A stretch of 64,000 nt of DNA from Candidatus Anaerobutyricum avicola (GTDB lineage: Bacteria; Bacillota; Clostridia; Lachnospirales; Lachnospiraceae), in NCBI GenBank assembly GCA_019113845.1, contig DXGQ01000031.1, forward strand, positions 1 to 64,000, written 5' to 3'. Every line of letters begins with the position of its first letter. Positions within the stretch are counted from its first letter, which is position 1. The position numbers were made by a program, and so were the translations under genes. The notes beneath the pieces are model-generated. The model ran no database searches, was not told where the DNA came from, and saw only the letters and a list, made by a program, of their open reading frames with translations. This document shows positions 8,394 through 16,890 of the stretch, piece after piece.

Positions 8394-9130
8394 TGGACAA
8401 CAATATCAAGATTAAGGTAAAGGGACTGAAGAAAAGTTTTGGTTCTCTTCATGTATTAAAAGGAATTGATGCGGAGATCTCCGCAGGAGAAGTGATCTGT
8501 GTGATCGGACCATCCGGTTCCGGTAAGTCCACGTTCCTTCGCTGTCTGAACCGTCTGGAAGAGGCGACAGAAGGCGAGATCCTGGTAGATGGCGAGAGCA
8601 TCACCGGAAAGAACAGTGATATCGATAAGATCCGTCAGCATATCGGCATGGTGTTCCAGCAGTTTAACCTGTTCCCTCACTATACCGTGAAGGAAAATAT
8701 CATGCTGGCTCCGGTGGAACTGAAGTTAAAGTCCAAAGAAGAAGCCGAAAAGAAAGCCATGGAGCTGTTAAAGAGAGTCGGTCTTGCCGAGAAAGCGGAC
8801 GCCAAACCGAAGGAGCTGTCCGGCGGACAGCAGCAGCGTGTGGCGATTGCCCGGGCGCTTGCCATGGAACCGGATATCATGCTCTTTGACGAGCCGACTT
8901 CCGCTCTGGACCCGGAGATGGTCTGCGAGGTTCTGGACGTTATGAAAGAGCTGGCGGCAGAGGGTATGACCATGGTCGTGGTAACCCACGAGATGGGATT
9001 TGCCCACGACGTTGCCGACAGGGTATTTTTCATTGACCAGGGCGTGATCATGGAACAGGGTACCCCGGAGGAGGTCATGGATCATCCGAAGAACGAGAGA
9101 ACACAGAGCTTTTTGAGCAAAGTGTTATAA
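8393..9130 (+). CDS. Amino-acid ABC transporter ATP-binding protein (GlnQ type)
   Basis: A 245-aa ABC ATPase. Walker A is GPSGSGKST (39-47), the Q-loop is in [11 protein letters not shown], the signature is LSGGQQQRV, Walker B plus catalytic Glu is [15 protein letters not shown], and the H-loop is [16 protein letters not shown]. The FPHYTV and MGFA features are typical of ATPases for polar amino acids. It hydrolyses ATP at the membrane to drive the importer formed with the two preceding products. The start ATG overlaps the permease stop by one base. A terminator-like hairpin follows at 9225-9270. Confidence 0.95.
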   Translation: MDNNIKIKVKGLKKSFGSLHVLKGIDAEISAGEVICVIGPSGSGKSTFLRCLNRLEEATEGEILVDGESITGKNSDIDKIRQHIGMVFQQFNLFPHYTVKENIMLAPVELKLKSKEEAEKKAMELLKRVGLAEKADAKPKELSGGQQQRVAIARALAMEPDIMLFDEPTSALDPEMVCEVLDVMKELAAEGMTMVVVTHEMGFAHDVADRVFFIDQGVIMEQGTPEEVMDHPKNERTQSFLSKVL

Positions 9131-9224
9131 TAAAAACACACGTTTCCGGAGCGCTTGTCCGGGAGAAAATGCTGATACCGTTATGTGCGGAAGGCATTTG
9201 ATAAAAAAGTATTTATGGATAAGA

Positions 9225-9270
9225 GGGGCTGCAGCGGAATATGGGAATGTATTTTGCCGCGGCCCTTTTT
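9225..9270 (+). terminator. Terminator between the ABC operon and proB
   Basis: GGGGCTGCAGCGG and CCGCGGCCC can pair with one bulge and are followed by TTTTT. It could end the ABC operon or act as an attenuator in front of proB, which starts only 14 bases later. Confidence 0.6.
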
Positions 9271-9283
9271 GCAGGAGGAAGTT

Positions 9284-10051
9284 ATGCGAATCGTAGTAAA
9301 AGTGGGAACATCCACTTTAACTTATGAAAGCGGACGGATCAATATCCGTAGAATCGAGACATTGTGTAAGGTATTAAGCGATATCAAAAATGCCGGCCAC
9401 GAACTGATCCTGGTGTCATCCGGAGCGATCGGGCTGGGTGTCGGCAAGCTGAATATGAAGGATAAACCGGAAGATATGCCGACCAAACAGGCGGCGGCTG
9501 CCATCGGTCAGTGTGAGCTGATGTACTTATATGACAAGAAGTTCCTGGAATACAATCATATCGTGGCGCAGATACTGATCACCGGTTCCGATTTTGACAA
9601 TGAAGTGAGCAGCCAGAACTTTCACAATACGGTGAACCGTCTTCTGGAGCTCAATGTGATGCCGGTCATCAACGAGAATGATTCCATCGTGACCGACGAG
9701 ATCTCGGTGGGAGACAACGATACGCTGGCGGCGATCGTGGCAAGAAAAGTGGAGGCGGATCTTTTGATCGTGTTAAGCGATATTGACGGACTTTACACCG
9801 CCAATCCGCGGGAAGACCCGGATGCGGAAGTCATTGATGTGGTCTTCTCCATCACGCCGGAGATCTATGACCTGGCCGGAAACAAGGGGACCAAGCTTGG
9901 TACCGGAGGCATGGTCACGAAGATCAAGGCGGCGGAGATCGCCATGGAGGCAGGTATTGATATGATCATCGCCAACGGAACACATCCGGAGAATCTCTAC
10001 CGGATCCTGGACGGAGAGAAAGTCGGAACAAAGTTCCGTGGGAAAAAATAA
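9284..10051 (+). CDS. proB: Glutamate 5-kinase
   Basis: A 255-aa amino-acid kinase that phosphorylates L-glutamate, the first step of proline synthesis. N-terminal [10 protein letters not shown], the [11 protein letters not shown] glycine loop, [12 protein letters not shown] and the [12 protein letters not shown] segment match glutamate 5-kinase. The C-terminal PUA domain found in E. coli ProB is absent; the short form is common in Clostridia. Start 9284 is taken because AGGAGG lies at 9273-9278; an upstream in-frame ATG at 9185 would cross the terminator hairpin. It is followed by proA, giving a proBA operon. Confidence 0.95.
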   Translation: MRIVVKVGTSTLTYESGRINIRRIETLCKVLSDIKNAGHELILVSSGAIGLGVGKLNMKDKPEDMPTKQAAAAIGQCELMYLYDKKFLEYNHIVAQILITGSDFDNEVSSQNFHNTVNRLLELNVMPVINENDSIVTDEISVGDNDTLAAIVARKVEADLLIVLSDIDGLYTANPREDPDAEVIDVVFSITPEIYDLAGNKGTKLGTGGMVTKIKAAEIAMEAGIDMIIANGTHPENLYRILDGEKVGTKFRGKK

Positions 10052-10054
10052 AAA

Positions 10055-10082
10055 GCAGAGTACTGCCACCGGGACACTCTGC
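10055..10082 (+). other. Intercistronic hairpin between proB and proA
   Basis: GCAGAGT at 10055-10061 pairs with ACTCTGC at 10076-10082, with no T run after it. It may affect mRNA processing or the relative expression of proB and proA. Confidence 0.35.
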
Positions 10083-10157
10083 ATGTCGGAGAAAATAAAA
10101 AAGACGGCAGACAAAGAGAGCAGGAAAAGTGGCAGGCAGGAAAGGGAGGGTAACGAC

Positions 10158-11414
10158 ATGACGACAAAAGAGATACTGGAACAGGCAAGAGAGGCGAAAA
10201 CCGTCATCAACGCGGCGGATGAGCAGACAAAAAATCTTGCGCTGCAACTGATGGCGAGCCATCTGGAAGCGGAAACGGAGAAGATTCTCGCCGCTAACAG
10301 AGAAGACATGGAGCAGGCAAAAGGAAAGATATCCGATGTGATGCTGGATCGTCTTCTTCTGACAGAAGAGAGGATTGCCGGCATGGCGCAGGGAATCCGG
10401 GAGCTGATCGCTCTGCCGGACCCGGCGGGAAGGGTGATTCGTTCCATCACCAGGCCGAACGGTATGGTGATCGAGAAGACAGCGATTCCGCTTGGTGTGA
10501 TCGCGATCATCTATGAGAGCCGCCCGAACGTGACCAGCGACGCGGCTGCTCTCTGCATCAAGAGTGGAAACGCCTGTGTCCTTCGAAGCGGCAAGGAAGC
10601 GTGGAAGAGCGCCCGGGCAGTGGTGGACGCCATGCAGAAAGGTCTTGTTGAGGCGGGACTGCCAAAGGGAAGTGTCAGTCTGATCGAGGATACGACCCGG
10701 CAGAGTTCCACAGAGCTTATGAAGGCGGTTGGATATGTGGATCTGCTCATCCCTAGAGGAGGAGCCGGACTGATTCAGGCCTGTGTGGATCAGGCGAAAG
10801 TGCCTTGTATTCAGACGGGAACCGGTATCTGTCATGTGTATGTGGACGGGGCCGCTGACCTTGAGAAAGCCCTTGCCATCATAGAAAATGCGAAGACCAG
10901 CCGTCCGAGTGTCTGCAATGCGGAAGAGGTCTGTCTGGTACACAAAGACATCGCCGGTACATTTCTTCCGATGCTCAAAAAGCGTCTGGCAGATGACCGG
11001 GCGGCAGCGGGAGCGGTTCCTGTGGAACTGCGCCTTTGTCCGAGAGCGGCAGCCATCATCGACGGTACGCCGGCGGGGGAGAACGATTTTGATACGGAGT
11101 TCCTCGATTACATTCTGGCGGTGAAAGTGGTGGACAGCGTGGAAGACGCTGTGGCACATATCGCCGCCCATTCCAGCGGGCACAGCGAAGCCATTGTCAC
11201 AGAGGATGCGGCGGCAACCGAATATTTCATCAGAAGAGTGGACAGCGCCGCTGTGTATGTGAACGTATCCACCCGGTTTACCGACGGCGGAGAGTTCGGA
11301 CTGGGATGCGAGATGGGAATCTCCACCCAGAAACTGCATGCCAGAGGACCGATGGGCCTGGAAGAACTTTGCACCTATAAATACATCATCCGGGGAGACG
11401 GCCAGATCCGGTAA
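10158..11414 (+). CDS. proA: Gamma-glutamyl phosphate reductase
   Basis: A 418-aa aldehyde-dehydrogenase-superfamily enzyme that reduces glutamyl 5-phosphate to the semialdehyde with NADPH. The catalytic Cys253 lies in [28 protein letters not shown] and [10 protein letters not shown] are hallmark segments. Start 10158 has GGGAGGG a few bases upstream; longer in-frame reading from 10038 overlaps the proB end and lacks a better site. It is the second gene of proBA and ends at a clear terminator. Confidence 0.95.
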   Translation: MTTKEILEQAREAKTVINAADEQTKNLALQLMASHLEAETEKILAANREDMEQAKGKISDVMLDRLLLTEERIAGMAQGIRELIALPDPAGRVIRSITRPNGMVIEKTAIPLGVIAIIYESRPNVTSDAAALCIKSGNACVLRSGKEAWKSARAVVDAMQKGLVEAGLPKGSVSLIEDTTRQSSTELMKAVGYVDLLIPRGGAGLIQACVDQAKVPCIQTGTGICHVYVDGAADLEKALAIIENAKTSRPSVCNAEEVCLVHKDIAGTFLPMLKKRLADDRAAAGAVPVELRLCPRAAAIIDGTPAGENDFDTEFLDYILAVKVVDSVEDAVAHIAAHSSGHSEAIVTEDAAATEYFIRRVDSAAVYVNVSTRFTDGGEFGLGCEMGISTQKLHARGPMGLEELCTYKYIIRGDGQIR

Positions 11415-11431
11415 GGATCAAATAAAAAAGC

Positions 11432-11468
11432 AAAAAGCTGCTGTGAAAATATAACACGGCAGCTTTTT
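11432..11468 (+). terminator. Terminator after proBA
   Basis: AAAAAGCTGCTGTG at 11432-11445 pairs with CACGGCAGCTTTTT at 11455-11468. Confidence 0.8.
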
Positions 11469-11469
11469 C

Positions 11470-11498
11470 TTGACTTGAGGAAGAGGATACTTTATCAT
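11470..11498 (+). promoter_or_regulatory. Promoter for the CmpB-type membrane protein gene
   Basis: TTGACT at 11470-11475, 17-base spacer, TATCAT at 11493-11498, directly after the proBA terminator. Confidence 0.55.
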
Positions 11499-11563
11499 TA
11501 CAGAATGAATCGGCATGTCAAAGAATGTCGAAAAAACTACAGGGACTGACAAGGGAGAAAATC

Positions 11564-12919
11564 ATGGAATATACAGGATATGAGATACTTTGGCTGTTTT
11601 TCGTGTACAGCTTTCTGGGATGGGTGCTGGAAACCGTCTCCGCCGCTCTCAGGCAGAAGCAGTTTGTCAACCGGGGGATTGTCAACGCACCGCTCTGCGT
11701 GATCTACGGAATAACTGCCGCCGTGATGACGGTGTTTTTCGGAGAGCTGCACGGCGTCTGGCTGTTCATGGCCGGGTTTATCGTTTCCACCCTCATTGAA
11801 TGGATCGCGGGACATGCCATCGAGCGGATGTACCATGAGCGGTGGTGGAATTATTCCGGAATGAAATGGAATCTGGACGGATATATCTGTCTGACGGTTT
11901 CCATCTTCTGGGGACTGCTTTCCGTTGCCGCCATGGAGTGGGGCAATCCGCTCTTTGTAAAGCTTTACAGTCTGATCCCTTCTCTGCCGGGAAAGATTCT
12001 CGTGCTGGTGCTGCTGGCCATATTGTTGATCGATATCGTCGCGACCCTGTGCATTTTGTCGGGGAGAAGCCGGAGAATGGAGCAGTGGGAGGAAGTGGAT
12101 TCCTGGCTGTCCGGTATCAGTTCCCGGCTGGGACGATGGATCTACAGGCTGACCGACAGGAGAATCCGTCGGGCTTACCCGAATATTATCCACCGCAAAA
12201 AAGAAAAAGAGGAGACCGGGCAGAAGGTATTTGCTGCCGGATGCGGCTTTTATAAGTTGTTCTGGCTGCTGCTCATCGGTTCCTTTCTGGGAGATATCGT
12301 GGAGACGTTGTTTTGCCGCCTGAAGATGGGCGTCTGGATGAGCAGGAGCAGTGTCGTGTGGGGCCCGTTCAGTCTGGTGTGGGGAGTGGCCATCGCGGCG
12401 GCCTCCCTCCTGCTCTATAAATACAGAGATCGCTCCGACCGCTTTCTGTTCCTGGCAGGCACTTTTCTCGGCGGCGCCTATGAGTACATATGCAGCGTCC
12501 TTTCGGAGCTTGTTTTCGGCAAGGTGTTCTGGGATTATAGCCAGATGATGTTTAATCTTGGCGGAAGGATCAATCTCTTATACTGTTTTTTCTGGGGTAT
12601 CGCGGCGATCATCTGGATGAAAGGGCTGTATCCGGTGTTTTCCTGTTGGATCGAGAAGATACCGATGCGGGCGGGCAAGATCCTCACCTGGATCTTCTTC
12701 GTCTTTATGGTTGTCAACATGGCGGTGTCCGGTCTGGCGCTCATCCGAAGCGATCAGCGGGCGGACGGGATTCCGGCCACAAGCCAGTGGCAGAAGGTCA
12801 TGGACACCCATTTTGATGACAAAAAACTGCAAAAAATCTATCCGAACGCCAAAGACGCAGAGGATGTGGGCGTGCCCGTTAATACCGGCGGTTCGGATGA
12901 CAGTACAAAAAACGAATAA
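11564..12919 (+). CDS. Putative ABC-transporter type IV (CmpB family) membrane protein
   Basis: A 451-aa membrane protein with two related halves. Each begins with a W/F-rich segment of the form LFFVYSFLGWVLE (N-half) and LLIGSFLGDIVE (C-half) and continues with a GxxxxxWGP- or NAPLC-type segment, matching the putative ABC-transporter type IV family (PF06541). About ten to twelve hydrophobic stretches are present. ATG 11564 has AGGGAGA a few bases upstream; the in-frame ATG at 11525 has no ribosome site. The family's function is not established; association with transport rests on an old annotation only. The C-terminus is a hydrophilic tail rich in Asp and Lys. Confidence 0.7.
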   Translation: MEYTGYEILWLFFVYSFLGWVLETVSAALRQKQFVNRGIVNAPLCVIYGITAAVMTVFFGELHGVWLFMAGFIVSTLIEWIAGHAIERMYHERWWNYSGMKWNLDGYICLTVSIFWGLLSVAAMEWGNPLFVKLYSLIPSLPGKILVLVLLAILLIDIVATLCILSGRSRRMEQWEEVDSWLSGISSRLGRWIYRLTDRRIRRAYPNIIHRKKEKEETGQKVFAAGCGFYKLFWLLLIGSFLGDIVETLFCRLKMGVWMSRSSVVWGPFSLVWGVAIAAASLLLYKYRDRSDRFLFLAGTFLGGAYEYICSVLSELVFGKVFWDYSQMMFNLGGRINLLYCFFWGIAAIIWMKGLYPVFSCWIEKIPMRAGKILTWIFFVFMVVNMAVSGLALIRSDQRADGIPATSQWQKVMDTHFDDKKLQKIYPNAKDAEDVGVPVNTGGSDDSTKNE

Positions 12920-12951
12920 AATCTTTCTTTTTTTCTCAGACTATATCTGCG

Positions 12952-12992
12952 GGAGCGTCGGAGGAAGAAGATGTCTTCCTGCTCCGGCTTTC
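12952..12992 (+). other. Hairpin upstream of the cotJ genes
   Basis: GGAGC and GCTCC flank AGGAAGA/TCTTCCT arms with a five-base loop. No T run follows. It may stabilise or control the spore-coat transcript. Confidence 0.35.
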
Positions 12993-13034
12993 CCGGACGA
13001 AAAGGATAAATTACTGAGAAAAGGAGAGAATGCG

Positions 13035-13472
13035 ATGCAGAAACAGCATTTGGCAATGGCAGAGATTCTTGTGCAGGAAATGGACGAGCTGTATGAGCCG
13101 GAACAGGCTCTGGCAGCGGGAACCGTCTTTCCTGCTCTGAACCTGCCATTTTTTGCTATCACGGAAGAGATGATGGAGAAAGCTCCTTCCGCGAAAAGCT
13201 ATCAGGGAAAAACTGAGGCACAGCAGAAGAAATTGAAAAAACTGACGGAGATCAGCTTTGTGGCGGACGATCTGAATCTGTACCTGTGTACCCATCCGGA
13301 AGATGAGAAAGCCTTCGAGATTTTTCAGGAGTATGCGAAGCAGAAAAAACAGCTTCTGGAAGAACTGGGAGAAGAGCATTTTCCGCTGTGCGCGGAGGAT
13401 GCCGGAGAGCTGGCGGACCGGAAAAAAGCGCCGAGTCCGTGGAAAGGAGCGGATGCGTATGTGGTGTTATGA
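13035..13472 (+). CDS. CotJA-CotJB fusion, spore coat assembly protein
   Basis: A 145-aa protein joining two families normally encoded separately. Residues 1-40 (LAMAEILVQEMDELYEPEQ, GTVFPALNLPF) match CotJA, whose hallmark is a YxPEQAL..GTxFPxLxLPF segment. Residues 60-145 (LTEISFVADDLNLYLCTHP, then a charged helix and a Pro/Trp-containing tail) match CotJB. The start follows AAGGAG at 13020-13025. The stop overlaps cotJC by 14 bases, indicating coupling. CotJ proteins are made in the mother cell and built into the spore coat. A frameshift artefact is unlikely because one frame reads through both domains. Confidence 0.72.
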   Translation: MQKQHLAMAEILVQEMDELYEPEQALAAGTVFPALNLPFFAITEEMMEKAPSAKSYQGKTEAQQKKLKKLTEISFVADDLNLYLCTHPEDEKAFEIFQEYAKQKKQLLEELGEEHFPLCAEDAGELADRKKAPSPWKGADAYVVL

Positions 13473-14067
13473 AAAACGATTGCAGTTTCCGGTCAATATC
13501 AAGAGGACCTGCGCTAAAACGGCGAAGCTTATCATCAGCCAGTACGGAGGGCCGGACGGAGAGCTGTCCGCTTCCCTCCGGTATCTTTCCCAGCGCTATA
13601 CCATGCCGTTAAAAACGGTGGGCGGCCTACTCACGGATATCGGCACGGAGGAGCTTGGGCATATGGAGATGATCTGTGCCATGGTCTACCAGCTCACAAA
13701 AGATCTGTCGGTGGAAGAGGTGGAAAAAGAAGGATTTGCCCCATATTATATCGACCACACTACGGGGATCTGGCCGCAGGCAGCGGCAGGGCTTCCGTTT
13801 TCAGCGGTGGAATTTCAGTCCAAAGGAGATGCGGTCACAGACCTGATGGAGAACCTGGCGGCGGAGCAGAAAGCCAGGACAGTCTACGACAATCTTCTCC
13901 GCGTCATCAAAGAACCGGATGTGCGGGAGCCGTTAAAATTCTTAAGAAGCCGGGAGATCGTTCATTTTCAGAGGTTCGGAGAGGCGCTGGAGCGCACGAA
14001 AGAAAAACTGAACAGCCGGAACTTCTATTATTTTAATCCGGAATTTGACAAACAGTTTTTGCAGTGA
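13459..14067 (+). CDS. cotJC: CotJC, manganese-catalase family spore coat protein
   Basis: A 202-aa ferritin-like protein of the manganese catalase family. Metal-binding carboxylate/His residues are seen in DGELSASLRYL, GTEELGHMEMI and ENLAAEQKARTVY, with a further His in IVHFQRF. The N-terminus MWCYEKRLQFPV is typical of CotJC. ATG 13459 has AAAGGAG at 13443-13449; the ATG at 13453 is too close. It lies within the cotJ operon and probably detoxifies peroxide in, or helps to build, the spore coat; enzymatic activity is inferred from family. Confidence 0.92.
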   Translation: MWCYEKRLQFPVNIKRTCAKTAKLIISQYGGPDGELSASLRYLSQRYTMPLKTVGGLLTDIGTEELGHMEMICAMVYQLTKDLSVEEVEKEGFAPYYIDHTTGIWPQAAAGLPFSAVEFQSKGDAVTDLMENLAAEQKARTVYDNLLRVIKEPDVREPLKFLRSREIVHFQRFGEALERTKEKLNSRNFYYFNPEFDKQFLQ

Positions 14068-14110
14068 GTGTTTGCAATTAAGGATACCGGTCAAACCGGT
14101 ACGTTGTGAC

Positions 14111-14153
14111 AAAGCCGCCCGGGGACAGCAAAATCGTCCTCGGGCGGCTTTTT
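14111..14153. terminator. Strong bidirectional terminator between cotJC and the RHH gene
   Basis: AAAGCCGCCCGGGGAC pairs with GTCCTCGGGCGGCTTT, loop AGCAAAATC, with a T run on the plus strand. It separates the plus-strand cotJ operon from the converging minus-strand operon. Confidence 0.8.
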
Positions 14154-14218
14154 GGAAAGACCGACACGTTTTTATTATGTTTTGTGATTTTTTCATGCTT
14201 TTTCTGAGATTCGACAAT

Positions 14219-14422
14219 TCATTGGATGTCGATATCCAGCGGTTCATCCAGATGTTCGGATACATATTTGCCGTTTTTTTTGCGCTGCCGGACACATTCC
14301 GTGAGGAGATACTCGATCTGTCCGTTGACAGAGCGGAAATCGTCCTCCGCCCAGGCGGCGATATCGTTATACAGCTTTTCCGAGAGCCGGAGAGGAACCT
14401 GTTTCTTTTTCTTTTCATTCAT
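14219..14422 (-). CDS. Arc-type ribbon-helix-helix DNA-binding protein
   Basis: A 67-aa protein with the Arc/MetJ ribbon-helix-helix pattern: a basic KKKKQVPLRLSEKLYNDI strand/helix, then DDFRSVNGQIEYLLTECV, where the SVNGQIEYLL helix is the classic Arc-family motif. The start at 14422 has GGAAG eight bases upstream; an in-frame GTG nine bases earlier is less likely. It lies 97 bases downstream of the SPFH gene on the same strand. Proteins of this size regulate their own operon, so it is the best candidate to bind the palindrome in the SPFH promoter. Confidence 0.8.
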   Translation of the reverse strand: MNEKKKKQVPLRLSEKLYNDIAAWAEDDFRSVNGQIEYLLTECVRQRKKNGKYVSEHLDEPLDIDIQ

Positions 14423-14518
14423 AAACAACACTTCCGTCTAAAATAGAAAGTAACAATGTGCTGACCCGTTCATTTTCAGCATAATGGCATTATGCGAAAT
14501 GTAAGCAGGTCAGTACAA

Positions 14519-15547
14519 CTAGTACAGGGAGCCTGTGTTGACGATCGGCTGTGCTTCGTGGTGTCCGCAGAGGACAACCAAGAGATTGGAGACCATGGCG
14601 GCCTTTCTTTCCTCGTCGAGTTCCACGATCTGGCTCTCGTTCAAGTGCTCCAGAGCCATCTCCACCATTCCCACGGCTCCGTCCACGATCATCTTTCTGG
14701 CATCGATCACAGCGGAGGCCTGCTGTCTTTGCAGCATAACGGCGGCAATCTCCGGCGCGTAGGCGAGATAGGTGATCCGTGCCTCGATGATCTCCAGGCC
14801 GGCATCCGCCACTTTTTCCTGCAGATGTTCCTTGATGCGCTGTACCACGATCTCACTGGAGCCGCGCAGGGAACCGTCGTCCGCCTGTCCGTCCCCGGTG
14901 GTGTCTACGTTTGGCGCTACGTCATAAGGATAGATACGCACGATATCTCTCACGGCGCTGTCGCACTGTAAGGAGAGATATTCTTTGTAATTGTCCACGT
15001 TAAAGACCGCTTTGGCGGTATCTGTGACTTTCCACATGACGGCGATGCCAATCTCCACCGGATTGCCGAGGCAGTCGTTGATCTTCTGCCGGGCGTTATT
15101 CAAAGTCATCACCTTTAAGGAAATCTTCTTGCTGGACAGATCCATGTTGGCGGAGGCGCTCTCATTATTCAGAGAGAAAGTCAGTCCGCCCTTCCGGCTG
15201 CCGCCGTCCACATCGGCGCTCTGGCCGAGTTTGGTCTTTGCCGCCGGATTCACGCTGGTACAGAAAGGATTGACAAAATAGAATCCCTCGCCCTTTAAGG
15301 TGCCGACATACTTGCCAAACAGAGTGAGGACCAGAGCCTCCTGTGGTTTTAACACTTTCAGTCCGCACAGGAGAATCCATCCCAGAGCGATCCAGAGGAT
15401 GCTGATGGTCAGAATCACCGGATTCCCTCCAAAATCCAGTCCCGCGATGCTCGCGCCGCAATAAAAAATGGTGGCGGCGTAGAGAAGAATCGTCAGTAAA
15501 AGTACAAACATACCGTTCTTTTTCGTGCCTGTGATTTTTTCCTTCAT
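14519..15547 (-). CDS. SPFH/band-7 domain protein (stomatin-like)
   Basis: A 342-aa membrane-anchored protein. Two hydrophobic segments lie at about 12-32 and 42-62 and are followed by an SPFH core beginning at VLKPQEALVLTLFGKYVGTLKGEG and containing EIGIAVMWKVTD and the C-terminal coiled region RIKEHLQEKVADAGLEIIEARITYLAYAPEIAAVMLQRQQA. SPFH proteins form membrane microdomain scaffolds. The start at 15547 has AGGAGG about 10 bases upstream. The gene is the first of a two-gene minus-strand unit with the RHH gene, behind a promoter carrying a palindrome. Confidence 0.85.
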   Translation of the reverse strand: MKEKITGTKKNGMFVLLLTILLYAATIFYCGASIAGLDFGGNPVILTISILWIALGWILLCGLKVLKPQEALVLTLFGKYVGTLKGEGFYFVNPFCTSVNPAAKTKLGQSADVDGGSRKGGLTFSLNNESASANMDLSSKKISLKVMTLNNARQKINDCLGNPVEIGIAVMWKVTDTAKAVFNVDNYKEYLSLQCDSAVRDIVRIYPYDVAPNVDTTGDGQADDGSLRGSSEIVVQRIKEHLQEKVADAGLEIIEARITYLAYAPEIAAVMLQRQQASAVIDARKMIVDGAVGMVEMALEHLNESQIVELDEERKAAMVSNLLVVLCGHHEAQPIVNTGSLY

Positions 15548-15588
15548 AACAAAACCCTCCTTGTTTGAATAATCTTGTTGATACTTGA

Positions 15589-15617
15589 ATGATATCATTT
15601 TGATATCTAAATGTCAA
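15589..15617 (-). promoter_or_regulatory. Promoter and palindromic operator of the SPFH operon
   Basis: On the minus strand TTGACA (15617-15612), a 17-base spacer and TATCAT (15594-15589). Two GATATC hexamers at 15591-15596 and 15602-15607, 11 bases apart, lie in the spacer and -10, so a regulator bound there would block RNA polymerase. Confidence 0.65.
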
Positions 15618-15631
15618 CAAGAATCGTAAAG

Positions 15632-15683
15632 AAAAAACTGCCATATGAGGACAGTCATGAAAGACGTCCCGATATGGCAGTTT
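15632..15683 (-). terminator. Terminator of the minus-strand HExxH gene
   Basis: AAAACTGCCATATGAGGAC and GTCCCGATATGGCAGTTT form a long stem; on the minus strand it is followed by a T run. It lies just downstream of the stop at 15702. Confidence 0.75.
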
Positions 15684-15701
15684 ATGTGATGCAGTTTGTA
15701 T

Positions 15702-16592
15702 TTAAAAATATAATTGTGCCAGCGCTGCTTCTGCGCTCAGCATATCTGTTCTTGCTTCCCTGCGGGAGAAAGTGTTTAATTCCCGCATTTTTTCATCAAG
15801 CCGTCTGGCGTAATCCCGGTAGTTATCGAGGGTAATCCCCTCAATCTCTTCGTCAGAAAGAATCTGAGAAGGATAATACCGGCGGAACATCGCCTTCAGA
15901 TAGGTGAGAGTCGCCTTGTCGGTGATCGCCTGATACATCTCAATGATCTTATCATGATCCATGTCTTTAAGCGCCTGATACAGCGTATGAAAATATGCGT
16001 CATTGACGCGGAGAGCAGTGAGCGTCTCCTCAACCATCTGATCATCATTTTTAAAAAGAGAGAGATATCCGAACAGATACATGAGGTTGCGGAATCCCCC
16101 GGCAAAATCAGATAGATGATACTCTTTAAAAAACTCGTCGAAATACAGCTTGCAGCGGTAAACACTCTCAATGAGGAGTCGCCGGATGGAAATCTCCCGG
16201 TACGGACCCGGCAGCTGTACCTTATCCATATGTACGGAAGTCAGAGTGAGAGACTCGATAAAGCGGGCCAGAGTAACCCGGCAGGCATGATATTCGGAGT
16301 AGGCGTTCATCCACATGATCATCGGAAGTTTTTCTTCATAAGGACAGTGGATAAAATCGTAAAAATGTGTGAATTCATGGAAGAGAATGAACTTCACATA
16401 ATTCTCAGAGTACAGATGTACGTTGGGATTCAGGTGAAGAATGTATTCTCCGTCCAGAAGTTCCAGAAGATTAAAACAGCCCTCCACGTACTTGTCTGTA
16501 TCATACTTGACAGCGGTGATCTTCGCGTCAATGTCAATCTCGTATTTTGCCTTATATTCTTCCCAGAGAAGATTGATCTGTGTCAGATTCAT
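15702..16592 (-). CDS. HExxH-containing putative metallopeptidase
   Basis: A 296-aa soluble protein of unrecognised family carrying a metallopeptidase signature: His72-Glu73-Phe-Thr-His76 in LFHEFTHFYDFIH, with a candidate third ligand Glu100 in NAYSEYHACR, which resembles the distal Glu region of ImmA/IrrE-type gluzincins. There is no signal peptide, so it would act in the cytoplasm. The rest is helical with many charged residues. It has its own terminator and is divergent from the small alarmone synthetase gene. Proteolytic activity is inferred from the motif only; a non-catalytic zinc protein is possible. Confidence 0.55.
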   Translation of the reverse strand: MNLTQINLLWEEYKAKYEIDIDAKITAVKYDTDKYVEGCFNLLELLDGEYILHLNPNVHLYSENYVKFILFHEFTHFYDFIHCPYEEKLPMIMWMNAYSEYHACRVTLARFIESLTLTSVHMDKVQLPGPYREISIRRLLIESVYRCKLYFDEFFKEYHLSDFAGGFRNLMYLFGYLSLFKNDDQMVEETLTALRVNDAYFHTLYQALKDMDHDKIIEMYQAITDKATLTYLKAMFRRYYPSQILSDEEIEGITLDNYRDYARRLDEKMRELNTFSRREARTDMLSAEAALAQLYF

Positions 16593-16758
16593 AACCCACG
16601 CCCACTTTCTTTTCCATACATGTCACATATAGATAAATTATACAGCGGAAAAGAATATTTTACAAGATGATTCAGACAATTTTACAGAAAATAGTGAAAA
16701 AAACTGTGGAGTAAAAGCAGCAAAATACAGTTGCTATCAGTATCTGTGTATAAAAATG

Positions 16759-16773
16759 GTAAGAAATTCTTAC
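16759..16773. promoter_or_regulatory. Perfect palindrome upstream of the alarmone synthetase promoter
   Basis: GTAAGAAATTCTTAC is a perfect 15-base inverted repeat 12 bases upstream of the -35 hexamer at 16785. It may be an activator or repressor site. Confidence 0.4.
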
Positions 16774-16784
16774 GGTTCTGTCAT

Positions 16785-16813
16785 TTGTAATCACCGAAAC
16801 TTTGTAGTAGAAT
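16785..16813 (+). promoter_or_regulatory. Promoter for the small alarmone synthetase gene
   Basis: TTGTAA at 16785-16790, 17-base spacer, TAGAAT at 16808-16813, about 78 bases before the start. Confidence 0.5.
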
Positions 16814-16890
16814 AGAAACCATGTGTCCGGCAGACGAATAAAATGCCGGAAAATGAAAAATCATAAGAAGGAGTTAGGGTAAACGAAGAC

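Noticed and set aside
9966..11339. 457-codon minus-strand frame across proA
   Set aside because: Antisense to proA, whose catalytic Cys and family segments are clear; the antisense product has no domain I recognise.
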